Origin: Mesorhabditis belari
Lineage: Eukaryota; Nematoda; Chromadorea; Rhabditida; Rhabditidae
Assembly: GCA_958450365.1 (NCBI GenBank)
Contig: CAUEEP010000754.1
Coordinates: 1,954,001-2,018,000, forward strand
Length of the DNA stretch: 64,000 bases
Direction: 5' to 3'
A program made the translations under genes and the position numbers. Shown here one piece after another: positions 11,098-22,180 of the stretch. The notes under the pieces were generated by a model. It saw only the letters and a list, made by a program, of their open reading frames with translations, was not told where the DNA came from and did no database searches. Numbering within the stretch: position 1 is the stretch's first letter; the number at the start of each line of letters is the position of its first letter.

Positions 11098-12547
11098 TTA
11101 TTGTTTCTTCTCGGCTTCTTGTTGTTTCAAGTCAATCACCTCATAGCCAGAAGTGATCTAAAGCAGAAGAATTATAATTGGGATTACCTAGTTTTTAACA
11201 AAAATGTTTGTTTGGGATTTTCAAAGTCTTATCATTCAAAGAATAAAATCAAATTATGTTACCGAAGCGTTGCGGAAAGAGGGGAATGACTCCCATGGAG
11301 TCTCAAGATCGAATCGACGGAATTCCTGGGCCAGCTCGGTTGGCTCGTAAACAACTCGTCTCAACTCGGGATCGTAGCGTACCTAAAATGAAAAATAATA
11401 TATTCACTACTTGAGTCTCTCTAAGCTTTTGAATAATAGCACTGTATTAACACAATGCTAAAAGCAATTAGGAAAATGAAAAATACTTAATGTTAAAACA
11501 ATAACAAACGAATTCGTTTAACAATCGAAAAAAAATCAAACCTCATTGTATCCTGTCAAGGGGAAATCCTTTCTGAATGGATGTCCCTCAAAGCCATAAT
11601 CGGTAAGAAGCCTCCTCAAATCGGGATGATTGTTGAACCACACGCCGTACATATCGTAAATCTCGCGCTCAAACCTAAACTCATGAACCATAAAATTTAT
11701 TGTAGATCTTTTACTAATTTCTACTGGCTTGAAGTTGTTTATGCTTAAAATACTAAACGACAAACGACAAAACGCAACACAAATTTGTGTTTATCACAAA
11801 AGTCTCACCAGTCAGCCCCAGTAAAGACCGAATAAGCACTCTCGATTGGGGCCACTTCATCCGTGTAAGTCCGCACGCGAACACGTGCATTGAAACGAAC
11901 CGAGTAGAAGGCGTATATGAGCTAAAAGTTTCAAATTGTGAGCAAATCAAACCCAATTCTCACCTCAAATCGATTCTTTCTTGTGGGCACATCGACACTG
12001 AAATTAATTGATTAGTAAAAACTAAAAATAAACAAAACTTCTACCATGTGATGAAGGTGAGATTTGTGAATTGAGCAGAATGATTTCCCCTCAAAAACGA
12101 AAGCACAGGGATCACTCCATCTGGATGAATCAATAGCTCTAACTCATCTCCCGCGGCAAACTAAAGAAAAAGGGTTTTCGAGTTTTGAGAAAGCAAATAA
12201 ATTGCGATTATTACTTTCCAAGATATTGAATTATACCTGAGCCTGTTGCACAAATTTAGGAAGACACTCGGCTGCATACCGTCCAAAAGAGGCCAATTTT
12301 TCCCGCTTTTTCTCGTCGATCTTCCAAATCGTTGCTAAAGAAAAAAGATGATGCTGACATAATAGTTCGTATGTTTGAAAGTAATAAGGCAAAGCTTTAA
12401 ATTCACAAAATTCTAAACAAACTAACGTTTCTTGGCTTTCTCTCCACCAGTTTGCTGCTGTTGTTGAGCGATGGTCGTGCTAGTTGAAAGAGGAGCCGCC
12501 AACGACCTCACCACGGGTACCCCAGTCAACAGAGCTCGCTTGAGCAT
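11098..12547 (-). CDS. nuo-2: NADH dehydrogenase iron-sulfur protein 3 (NDUFS3), complex I
   Basis: Eight exons in consistent phase give 265 residues. The main boundaries are 12547-12427, 12334-12237 and 12160-12045, a 34-nt exon near 11970, 113 nt near 11825-11930, 136 nt near 11536-11672, 120 nt near 11385, and a last exon ending TAA at 11100-11098. The first exon encodes a basic, Ser/Thr-rich mitochondrial presequence. Diagnostic motifs follow: [15 protein letters not shown], the 30 kDa-subunit stretch [29 protein letters not shown] and [21 protein letters not shown], then [18 protein letters not shown]3 is a core subunit of the hydrophilic arm of complex I in the mitochondrial matrix. The length matches mammalian orthologues. 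The ATG lies two bases after a TTTTTAG acceptor, so the message is probably trans-spliced. The symbol is from C. elegans orthology. Confidence 0.96.
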
Positions 12548-12549
12548 TA

Positions 12550-12557
12550 CTAAAAAG
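12550..12557 (-). promoter_or_regulatory. Probable trans-splice acceptor of nuo-2
   Basis: On the minus strand TTCTTTTTAG ends two bases before the nuo-2 ATG. It lies in the 240-bp gap after the upstream coiled-coil gene, the arrangement expected for a downstream gene in a nematode operon. Confidence 0.6.
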
Positions 12558-12787
12558 AAGAATTTATACACAATAGTGATCGATTTAAAAACACCAATGA
12601 CTGAAATAATCTGGTATGTTTGGAATGCTAAAGAACCATCATAAAGCTAAAGATGAAATCGTAAAAGAAGACACAATTTTTGAGCGTATTTAGATTCAAC
12701 GAGACACAAATGAAAGCAATCGATCGAGATACAATAAAAATTAGAGATCATAAAACGAAACATAAGTGAAAATTAATGCGCTTGTGT

Positions 12788-13744
12788 TCAAAGAAACGAT
12801 TCATCTTCCATAATTGCTTGGTAAACCTTCATTCGATATTCTCTCAATTGATCGAGTTGTTCTTTTAGATCCGCTTCTTTTTCCTTCAATTGACGATTCT
12901 TCTCAACAAGCGCTTCTCGATCATCGGCCTTTGTGGTGATCTCTTCGATGATCTTCTCGACATCCAATTTTCGATCGATCACATTTGTTGAAATGGGAGC
13001 GCTGGTCAATCGTTGCAATCGCATCTTGTAATACTCATCCGACAAAGCTAACAATTTAGCTGGCTCTTCTCGTCGCTTTTTGCATACCTAAATGTAAAAT
13101 TTACTTTAGCTTTCATCAACTACATTATTTTTTTGGTTTTTTTTCAACAATGGGAGTATTGAAAATGATTCAAAACAAAGTCTTTCAGCCTATTTTGTTT
13201 TAGTCCAAATTGTTGGCTTTAAGCAAACATCTTAGATAGTTCTTTAACTTATGAACAAGTGCACCAATGCTTTATATTGGACAATAAGCAATAAGCAATA
13301 AGCAATAAGCAACAATAAGCAAAACAATTTACCTCAAGACTGAGCGCGTCCAACTCGGAGAGCAACTGCTGATTCAGGTTGAATTGTTCCCGCGCTTCAT
13401 CCATAGCTAACTAAAAATTTAGAAAAAGTTCTTTTAACAAAGCCTTTAAAAATTCTAACTTAATTTAAACAGCTGAAGTAAAATGTAAGAAACTAAAGTA
13501 AAAGGAAGCGATCAGCTATCGTTTTGTGTGTTGTTTCTTCAGCGACCCTATTGAGCTGTCATTTGTATGATCGTGTCTTTGTCTCATATATCGTGCCAAA
13601 ATTCAAAATGACCACAGTAAAGTTTAATAAGTAAAACCTATTTGACTTAAACCCAAAACAAGAATATCAAAAAGCCAAACATACCTTAGCATCGCCGGTT
13701 TTCTTTTTTTCGCCAAGCACTTTCATTGGCTTCTTTCCGGTCAT
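12788..13744 (-). CDS. Small coiled-coil protein, unrecognised
   Basis: Three exons (13744-13685, 13410-13333, 13087-12788) in phase encode 145 residues. The N-terminus is Lys-rich (MTGKKPMKVLGEKKKTG). The rest is charged and helical with heptad-like spacing in two blocks, before and after SAPISTNVIDRKLDVEK. No signal peptide, membrane segment or enzyme motif is visible. I do not recognise the family. A TTTCAG acceptor sits six bases before the ATG. nuo-2 lies 240 bp downstream on the same strand, so the two are probably co-transcribed. The gene looks intact. Confidence 0.85.
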
Positions 13745-13929
13745 CGTTGCCTGAAATGAAAAAAAATAATACTTGATTTGATAGTAACAATAAAAATAGG
13801 TAAAAGATTCGCAAATAAAGCAAAAATAGCGGAGAAAAATGAAATTGAAAGTAAAAACAATGATTTAGTTGATACAGAAGATCAGCTAATCCCTTATCAA
13901 TCAATATCGTGCATCCTTTTTGGGCTTCA

Positions 13930-14385
13930 AAGCGGGGCTTCAAAGTGCGCGCTCATACAGTGTGATGAGAGGAATACACATAGGGAAGATGTCTAAAAAT
14001 TGTCTCTCAAAACATTTTTTTGAAGCCAAAAACACTTCTTCTGGCATAATTCAACCTACTGATTACGTTTCTGATCAAATTGGAGCAAAATAAAAAATAT
14101 TTTTTTACCAAATTTCGACCATGTCCCCCACATGAGTCAAAATCGGTCAAAATCTCCAAAAATATTTTTTCAATTTCTTTTGCCTCTACCAAACAATTTA
14201 AGTTAGAAAATGAATATAATGAATTTAGTGGTTAAAAATAGTTTTGGCTCTAGCTTTGGCTCTAGTTTTGACATTGAAAAGTGCCCGAATAGTCGATAGC
14301 TCGATATAGTGAAGTCTAGGCTCGATAGGCTCGATATAGTGAAGTACACTATAGAAGCGCGCACTTTGGTGTTCCGAAACTTGGC
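13930..14385. mobile_element. Putative MITE with diverged inverted ends
   Basis: CAAAGTGCGCGCTCATACAG near 13938 is matched in inverse by GCGCGCACTTTG near 14357, with similarity extending about 28 bp. The inside is AT-rich and has no coding frame. Confidence 0.45.
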
Positions 14386-14631
14386 TTAAAACACCTTTTC
14401 CCAAGCTCTTATTGTGTTTTTTGGAAGCTACGCATAAAAATACCCCAGAAAAAGTGATTTTGAAGAAAAAAAGTGGCTCCCCCAAAGCCCATAGTACCAG
14501 ATTTCTTTCTCATTTCAAGGAGAAACACAAATTCAAAACGAAAAAAGAAGTGACGACGCGACGCTCCTATCAACTACCCCAAATGGCGGCGACGTCGCGC
14601 AAAAATTAACATTAACAATTAGCAAATTAAT

Positions 14632-14954
14632 CACTGGTTAAGGGGGTGGGACAAATGCGACCTTTTTTTTTGCTGGAAAAGGCCTTAGAAAACGCCGTAG
14701 AGCTTCAAAAATGTTTCCATATAAGGGAATCGTATGCGTAGATTCCGAATTTCGACAAATCAGGCCTCGCTGATATGTCAAATTTGGGCTAAAAGGCAAA
14801 AACTACACAGAGTTAACGCTTTTCCGCAGTTTTTTCCGCGATTCCCTTATATAAAAACATTTTTGAAGCTCTACGGCTTTTCATAAGGCCTCTCATAAGG
14901 CCCCAGCGAAAAAAAGGTCGCATTTGTCCCACCCATCTGCTTAATGACCAGCGG
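14632..14954. mobile_element. Fold-back element, about 320 bp
   Basis: The left arm begins GGTGGGACAAATGCGACC and the right arm ends GGTCGCATTTGTCCCACC. The arms continue inwards through GCCGTAGAGCTTCAAAAATG and its inverse to the loop near 14780. Non-autonomous palindromic element. Confidence 0.85.
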
Positions 14955-15330
14955 AAGTACGGTACTTTTCTAGAGTGCCTTTTTTAGCAAACGAGTCACG
15001 TTGTTTTTGAAAAAACCTTTCCTCACTTTCGGTCAACTATTTCAAAAGCTTTGATCAGCACAAACGATTGATCTTTTGATTCGTTCGTTGTCTGCTCTCC
15101 AAGCTGTTGTTTCTCTCTTCTCAAACATCTGATCGGGGTCATTCCCATCTGTTCATTCCTCCATTCCCTGTCTGTTTCTTGCACAAACCCTTTCCTCCTT
15201 TCTTTATCCTCTTTCTTACCTCTCTGCAACTCTTAATCACCCATCCAGGGCACAATTGTCGTACTCATTCCCTCACTTGTCACACCTCGAATATTTTCCT
15301 CTAAAACAGCCATTCTTCTCTAGAGTCCGT

Positions 15331-18300
15331 ATGATCATTCCCTTATTCATTTGCATTTTTTTCTTTGAACTTGTTCAATCAAATGTACCGTTTCGGAGAA
15401 AAACTGGAAAAACAGCTGGTTATCCAGTGGTGATAAGTGAGTGAACGAAATCTTTGAGATACAAGATCGAAATCTTGTAAAAAAAGTAGAGATTTTTAGT
15501 TCCCGGTGATGCAGGCAGTCAATTGGAGGCAAATCTTACTGGGAAACCCACAGTTTGTACAAAATTCTGTCAAAAATAAAGCTTTCAGGTGGTTCATTAT
15601 GTGTGCTCGAAACAGACTCAGGAATACTTTGATCTGTGGCTCAATCTTGAGTCTTTCTCACCGATTGTCATCGATTGCTGGCTGGATAATATGAAGTTTG
15701 TTGCTTTGAGAAGCTTTGAAGCTTTGAGAAGCCTTGAGAAGCTTTGAGAAGCTTTGAAAAGCCTTGAGAAGCTTTGAGAAGCCTTGAGAAGCCTTGAGAA
15801 GCCTTGGAAGCTTTGAGAAGCTTTGAGAAGCTTTGAGAAACTTTGAGAAGCTTTGAAGCTTTGAAGCTTTGAGAAAAAGCACGATCTACAGTATTTGAAG
15901 AGAAATATGGATGATAGACAGTATTACGGTATCTTTGAAAGCAATTTAGATTAGTTTACAACTCCTCATCCGGTTTCTCATCAAATATGCCAGGCGTTGA
16001 TGTGAGAGTACCCGGAATGGGAGATACAAGCACTGTGGAATGGCTTGATCCGAGTAATGTGGGTTCTCTTGAAGCCAGCCAGTTCTCTTGAAGCTCTTTA
16101 TCTTCTTACATCCACCTCCAGGCATCAACTGGCTCATATTTCTTCACAATGGTCGACATGATGGCCACATGGGGTTATCGAAGAGGGAAATCGGTAGTAG
16201 CAGCACCGTATGATTGGAGAAAAAGTCCTGGTTTGTTTTTGTTGTTGTTGTTGTTGTTGTTGATTTGTCAACTCTTTCAAACAATTTCATCTCTAGTGGA
16301 GAACAGAAACTACTTCCTTTTATTGAAATCCCTCATCGAGCTCACCTACAAATACAATCAGAACACAAAAGTCGTCATCTTGGCTCATTCGATGGGAAAT
16401 CCGGCAATGCTGTACTTTTACAAGAACTTCGTGGATCAGGTAGGCACATCCCAAGCGGTGATGATGGCAAAATGCAAAACATTGTCAATCGACACTTCAG
16501 AGTTATCATGTGCGTTCCAATTTGAAGAAAATTGCAAAAAGAATAGCATCTTGTCTTGACATCTCTTGAACAGAAGCTGTTGCCGCTGTTCGACGCATGA
16601 ACTCGATTTCCTCTAAAGGAATTTTGATAATTTCTTCAATTTTCTCCTAACTGGAACGCACATGACATTTCCCAAATCAGATTTTTGATGTTCAATCCAA
16701 ATTCCAGAATTTGATGTGAGCCATGTTGTTCTTAACTTAAAAATCTAGGATTGGAAAGACAAGTACATTCAATCACATGTCAGTCTGGCTGCTGCATGGG
16801 GTGGATCAATGCAAATTGTTCGACTGATGATCTCTGGTTAGTTAGTAATTGTACAAGTGAGAAAATAAGTACAACAGCTTAAGATGAAGTGTTCTTTTGC
16901 AAGCTTCTTTCATGAAAAACATGAAAACTTCTTTCAGGTTACAATATGAACTATTACCGGATCATTCTCGCTCCATCAAAACTCCGCGAAATGCAGCGAT
17001 CATTCACTTCATCAGCTTTTCTTTTCCCATCAAACGTTGGCATAAAATCCAGAGCAAAATCCAAAGCTTTGAAAGTTTACAGGCAGTTTGGAAAGAAGAC
17101 GAAGTGTTGGCTGTTGGACCAGAGAAGAATTACACAGTTTGTATTACAAAAGATTCAACTAAAGCTGAATTTAGCTGAAAAATGTGCAAGAAATGTTCAA
17201 TGATTCAATGTATCCGATTGGATGGGATCAGTATCAGAAACACTCGCAATTATTGGGTGATCTTGAGGCACCTGGCGTTGAGGTTGAGCTTCTTTGATTT
17301 GAGTATAACTTCTTTGAGTATAACTTCATCAAATGAATGATCGAATCTCTTCAGATTCATTGCATTTATGGAATCGGTCTCGACACGCCCGATCTCTTCA
17401 CTTGGACAAAGGGGTGATTGAAGAAAGAATTGAACGAGTAGAATTGCGCATTCAGTTGGTTTCCCGATTACGTTCCCTATGTGCAATATGGTGATGGAGA
17501 TGGAACGGTGAATAGGAGGAGTGGAGAAGTGTGCACGAAATGGAATCAGAATAATAATAAAGGGAAAAAGGTTTGAAGGATAAGAAGGATACGAATTCTA
17601 GGCTTGTGAAGAGTCATTTTTCATTAACAGGAAAAAACATTAAGCAATCTAACACTAGCACTAGCACTAGCAACAGTACAAATATTACAAAGCTCTATCG
17701 CTAATTTACCGGCCAGCTATTGCTAATTTACCGGCCGACTATTGCTCTAGTGCACGTGGATAGCCTATTTTCAGCGCTGTTTTTCTTGTTGATTCCGTGC
17801 TCTAATCATCTTGAAACCGTGTTCTTTGGAAAGAGCGTGCAAAATTACCCCTAGAAACTTTTGATTTGAGCATTTATTGCTTATCTTTTGTCCAGTATTG
17901 TATATGGTAGATTTGTGGAGAATAAGCTATAGCTTCGCCTAGAGTACTAGCCTACTAGACTAGAGTAGACTAGAGTAGTCTAGTACTCTAGTCTAGTAGG
18001 CTTCCTAGTACTCTAGTCTAGTAGGCTTCCTAATACTCTAGTCTAGTAGGCTTCCTAGTACTCTAGTACTAGTACTAGAGTACTAGGAATGTTAGCGGTA
18101 TGTTAGCAGTGTTAATTTGCTTAATTTGATTAATTTGCCTTGTTTGTTAATGCGAATTGGCTTTTTCCGTAAAGTTTTCTGACTCTTTTACGAAAAAAGC
18201 ATTCTAAAGTAATGCCAGAGCCTGATCAAAACGATTTCCAGGTCACTATCCACGCTCTCGACAAAACAGAACACATGGCAATCATGCAAAGTCCGGCCGC

Positions 18301-18340
18301 CATTGAGCTCGTTCGAAAGGCTCTTTATGGAGAGCTTTAA
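15331..18340 (+). CDS. Lysosomal phospholipase A2 / LCAT family (group XV PLA2)
   Basis: Fourteen exons keep phase and give 414 residues, close to human group XV PLA2: 15331-15436, 15500-15552, 15589-15699, 15892-15928, 15994-16058, 16122-16230, 16297-16439, 16749-16836, 16938-17035, 17083-17136, 17175-17282, 17355-17413, 17456-17570, 18242-18340. A hydrophobic signal peptide ([17 protein letters not shown]) starts it. Family motifs are [29 protein letters not shown], the nucleophile elbow AHSMGN, the Asp in YGDGDGTVN and the His in TEHM, so the Ser-Asp-His triad is complete. The family hydrolyses or transacylates phospholipids (LCAT: cholesterol) in the lysosome or outside the cell; substrate here is not predictable. 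Introns carry a GAAGCTTTGA array (15708-15872), a GTT run and a MITE. Exon 4 is the least certain. Confidence 0.93.
15708..15872. repeat. Tandem GAGAAGCTTT repeat in intron
   Basis: Irregular copies of GAGAAGCTTT and GAGAAGCCTT fill most of intron 3 of the phospholipase gene. Confidence 0.85.
16500..16668. mobile_element. MITE copy 1 (TCATGTGCGTTCCA ends)
   Basis: Inverted ends TCATGTGCGTTCCA and TGGAACGCACATGA. The interior shares long identical blocks such as GTTCGACGCATGAACTCGAT with the copy at 19032-19197. It lies in an intron of the phospholipase gene. Confidence 0.85.
17940..18090. repeat. CTAGTCTAGTAGG tandem repeat
   Basis: Several copies of TACTCTAGTCTAGTAGGCTTCC within the last intron of the phospholipase gene, partly palindromic. 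Confidence 0.8.
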
Positions 18341-18371
18341 TCGCTTTTCAAGCTTTCAGCTTTCGCTTTTC

Positions 18372-18377
18372 AATAAA
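18372..18377 (+). terminator. Poly(A) signal of the phospholipase gene
   Basis: AATAAA, 32 bases past the stop at 18340. Confidence 0.7.
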
Positions 18378-18409
18378 GTTTTGAAACTCAAAGTTTTGAA
18401 ACGCAAATG

Positions 18410-18415
18410 TTTATT
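18410..18415 (-). terminator. Poly(A) signal of the aspartic-protease-like gene
   Basis: AATAAA on the minus strand, 33 bases past the stop at 18448. The two convergent transcripts therefore probably end within about 40 bp of each other or overlap. Confidence 0.7.
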
Positions 18416-18447
18416 CAATTACACAAGTATTTCTCTCGTTTCTCCAA

Positions 18448-21347
18448 TCAGATATCCTGACAGAAATCCGAGTTATAATCGGTGAATTGAATGGCCATAT
18501 TTCCGCGATCGAAAGTCACACATTTCTTGTACATCCTAAAGAGTTCTTGGTTACATTGGTGATTTTAGTGATCTTGGTGATTTTAGTGTTAGAATTGTAG
18601 ATCAACAGCCGAACTTGGATTTCTCTATAAACAAACAAACAAACCAAACAAACAAACCAAACAAAAAACAAACCAAACAAAACCGAAGCTCCACGAGGGC
18701 AAGAAACCGCCGCCATTCAACGGGTACAACATCAAATAACAGGGATTATCGAGATCTGTCTGAAATTTGAAATTTGAAGATTCTGCATTAATTATGAACC
18801 GGAAGTTGGCACTCGCTTGGTTTGATTTTTGAGAAAAATCGTCTTTACTTTGTACAATAAATAGAATTATATCACCCGATCAGTTAAATGATTCACATAA
18901 TAAGAGTTTCAGCTAAGTTTTGGTCTAAAACTCCACTAACTATGGGTGTAAAGACTCAAGATTGTGACTCAAGATGTGACAGATATTTGAAACAGTCTAA
19001 AGGTGATTCTCGCAAAAGAAAATCTCCAAAGATGTCATGTGTGTTCCAATTTGAAGAAAATTGCATAAAGAATAGCCTATTTTCTTGATATTTTTTGAAC
19101 TGGACTCACAGAAGCTGTTCGACGCATGAACTCGATTTCCTCTAGAGGAATTTTGATAATTTCTTCAATTTTCTCCTAGCTGGAATGCACATGACATTCC
19201 CCAAAACAGATTTTGATGGCTTGATAAATTGATAAAACTCACGAAATCCTTGAAGACATAGTAGTGCGATTGAACAGAAAACGAGTCGCCGGGCACAGTG
19301 AAGTTGAGACGCGGGAAAGGCTGATCACAGGACACCATTGGCTGCAAAGATCAGCTTGTTTACGTCAATTACGTCAATTACGTCAATTACGTCGACATAC
19401 GAAACGATCAATTTCTTCGAACGATCAATTTCTTCTTCCCCAAACTCACCCAGGCATTGTCGGGTGTCTGTGTGGCGTTCGTCAGTTTATAAATGTAATC
19501 ATAAACATTTTGTGGCACTCCGGTCAATAAATCGTTTGTGTCCATTTTGGCGATTGTTCGAGCAGTCGAGGAAATATTTCCGATTTGATATCTAGAAAAG
19601 CAAGTCTAGAAAAGCATTGAGGCAAATCCAAGCCTAGAAAAGCCTCAATTCTCACCCAGTAATCGCGAAATTCCAGTTATTCTTATCGACAAGCGGCAGA
19701 TTTACAGTAGTCGACGTGTTGCAATAAGTGGTATCGATGAATCCGATTGTCATCTCTTGAAGCACTTCTTCGCTGAAAACTTTTGATTGTGCTAGACGGT
19801 GATGTTTGCCAAAAACAAAGCACAGCTCAGGTCCAGCACAGCTCAGGTCCAGTCCAGTTTCAATGCACTTACGCATCTTGGTCCAACATGCAATCATGAA
19901 TCACCATTGTTACCGATTGTTGGGAAGAATTGGCTGCCTGAAAATGCCTTTTTTGATAAAATGGCCGTAAGGTTCATGATTTTTGAATAATTTTTGTATT
20001 TCTACCATACCATTTCATCCATTTCATTCAATAAAATAAATAAAAGAAATAAAAGAATTGACAGAATTGACAGAATTTGGGGTCCAGTTACGGTCCAGTC
20101 TAACGAGGTCCAGTTACGGTTCAGTCTAACGAGGTCCAGTTACGGTCCAGACCTCTTAAAAAGGTCCAGTTACGTCTCCCTACAAAGCAGGGGTGTAGCC
20201 AAGATTTCGTGACTTTCAGTCTAACGGCCGGACCTCCACGAGGCTACCCCCAATCAATCCGACCATGGAATTATATTTTTAATCAGGGCCGTTAGACTGA
20301 AAGTCACGAAATCCTGGCTACGCCTTTCCTACAAAGCTCCTCATAGCCTAGTGGTTAGAGTACCTGGGTTAGAGGACCTGGTAGAGGACCTGGGTCGACC
20401 CGCCTTACTGGTTCGATCCCGCTCGCAAGCAAAGTTTGAATGTTTTTTTTGCAAAATGATTGAAAATCTATTTTAGAACTTTCTTTGCGTTTGAAAACTC
20501 TAGAAAAAAACTCTAGAAACTCTAGAAAACTCACGGCAAGCAATTTTGGAAAGAATTGATCCATATAATCGGTTGAATAGAAATCAAATCCACATCGTCC
20601 TGTCGCGAACACATCGGGAATCTCGGCGAAATCTCCCCATGGGGTCACCGACTCGATCATTGCAAAGTTCATTGTGAATTTCTCTAAAATATGTAAAAGA
20701 ATTGAATGTTTAGATCTAGATCACTGACTGTTTTGCACGTGGAATACATCTTGTGCAATCGTTCCAACCAATCTTGCCGCCAAACCGTCCACGTCTAAGA
20801 CATCAGTCGCATAGTAGTAGCTTGTGTTCTTGAAAGAGTGCGATTTCCTGAATTTCATTCAAATTCCTGAATTCCATTCATTCAAACAAGTAAATCCTAT
20901 TACATATCTCAACTTTCTAATCTAATAAATAACTTACGATGGATCAAAAAGCCATGGAGCCGGGTCGGGTTGTGCAGCGTTGATGTCAACGATCCATGTG
21001 TCACCCGATGAGACATCCATTCCACAGCCAAGGAACGTTTGTTGAGCTGAATTCTTTTGTTCTTTAGATTCTCAATTCACTCACGTGTTCCCATGTTGAA
21101 GATGACTTGTGGATTGAAGACTGGAGTGATCTTGCCGGCTCCTTTCCCCGTTCGCCAATTCGACATCTTTGTCGCTTTCGAGATCACTTTAGCGCTTGGG
21201 AACTGAATGCTTTGAATGAGATAAGATTTGAATAATTCTTTCAAAATCTCATTTATCTCCAAAACGAACTCTCATTTTCAATCTCAACCCATCTTGTTGC
21301 GAGTAAACGAAAGCCAAAACTGTGCACAAGAAGATGAGGGTTTTCAT
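18448..21347 (-). CDS. Aspartic-protease-like (pepsin A1 fold), probably inactive
   Basis: Exons in consistent phase are 21347-21270, 21202-21085, 21046-20938, 20847-20729, 20683-20535, 19937-19873, 19772-19656, 19591-19450, 19341-19243 and 18759 to about 18683, with the last ending at 18448; about 395 residues. A signal peptide (MKTLIFLCTVLAFVYS) is followed by pepsin-family landmarks: GTPQQTF, TWIVD, WLFDPSKSHSF, and the second-lobe block MDTNDLLTGVP, with LNFTVPGDSF and SHYYV later. The catalytic DTG motifs of active members are replaced: DVS in the first lobe and DTN in the second; both aspartates remain but both glycines are lost. A secreted pseudo-protease is the likely reading. The junction between the penultimate and last exons (18527-18690) is unresolved and needs one very small exon or another donor. 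Confidence 0.85.
19032..19197. mobile_element. MITE copy 2 (TCATGTGTGTTCCA ends)
   Basis: Second copy of the element at 16500-16668, with ends ATGTCATGTGTGTTCCA and TGGAATGCACATGACAT. It lies in an intron of the aspartic-protease-like gene. Confidence 0.85.
20082..20336. repeat. GGTCCAGTTACGG array plus fold-back
   Basis: 20082-20175 has four copies of a unit containing GGTCCAGTTACGGTCCAGTC. 20181-20336 is a palindrome: GATTTCGTGACTTTCAGTCT is answered by AGACTGAAAGTCACGAAATC, with TACAAAGC at both edges. Intronic. Confidence 0.85.
20340..20428 (+). tRNA. tRNA-like fragment (degenerate)
   Basis: TAGCCTAGTGGTTAGAGTACC resembles an A box and CTGGTTCGATCCCG a B box; GAGGACCTGG is duplicated between them. 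No cloverleaf can be drawn. It adjoins the fold-back ending at 20336, within an intron and antisense to the host gene. Confidence 0.45.
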
Positions 21348-22090
21348 CCTGTAAAAGTAGACGATGATGAAAAGAAATTGATGTAAAAGTCGACTTTAAA
21401 AGAAATTGATGAAAAAGGATTGATAAAAAAGTATATTATAAAAGAAAAGAAAGAAAAAAAACTTTAAAGTTAGCAACGTTTTCAATGAAAGAAGCTTCAA
21501 AAGAATGAAAGAATCAATCTTTCACCAAAATGATGTCTTTTCTTTCAGCTATCAGCTCTCCATATAACCATTTCTCCAATCATAAAACCTTATCACTGAA
21601 TTTCTTTCGAATTCTCATTTGCTTTTATGTTTTTTTGAGTGGAATCAAAGAACTAGGAGCGCCCTATTAAACACCCACACACTCTGATAACTGCTTCTGA
21701 TTTCAAAGAGAAAAAAGCTTTAATGAGCTTTAATGTCTAATGGAAATAATCAAATTTAACTATGCTTACAAATCCGATTTCCGGTCATTTGATTAGAAAA
21801 TAAGTTTCAGAGTGAAATGGATATGGAGTTCATTAAAAAAAAATTGCAGTTCATTCAAAGTACAAAGCTTATACCTAACGAGAGAACCAGAGCTACTTAC
21901 CTCGGATCGGAGCCAAATTTTGTGGACTATTAGAAGAGATCTAGAATAGAATGTTTTGAAAAATTCAGCTGTAAAGCTTTAAATCTGATAAAGTTATCTT
22001 GTTTTTAATTTTCAATAGAAATTTTGATACTGGATTAGAAAAACGAGGGTAGAATTTGGTGCAGGGAGGACAAAGCCTCTCTTCGTCGCA

Positions 22091-22180
22091 GACAAAGCCT
22101 TGTTTAATTGGTGTAGTGGATAGAGAGTTGGTTTACAAAACTGATCGGCTTGCTTCTCCTCGAGTTCGACTCCTAGCAAA
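22091..22180 (+). tRNA. tRNA-like fragment (degenerate)
   Basis: TTGGTGTAGTGGATAGAG resembles an A box and CGAGTTCGACTCC a B box at near-normal spacing. The ends (CAAAGCC and AGCAAAG) do not form a good acceptor stem. Confidence 0.45.

Larger units (their letters stand above)
13745..15330. other. Intergenic stretch with two fold-back elements
   Basis: Divergent interval between the coiled-coil gene (-) and the phospholipase (+). It holds the two inverted-repeat elements listed next. No exon is seen. Promoters of both genes should lie here, but no motif could be assigned. Confidence 0.6.
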
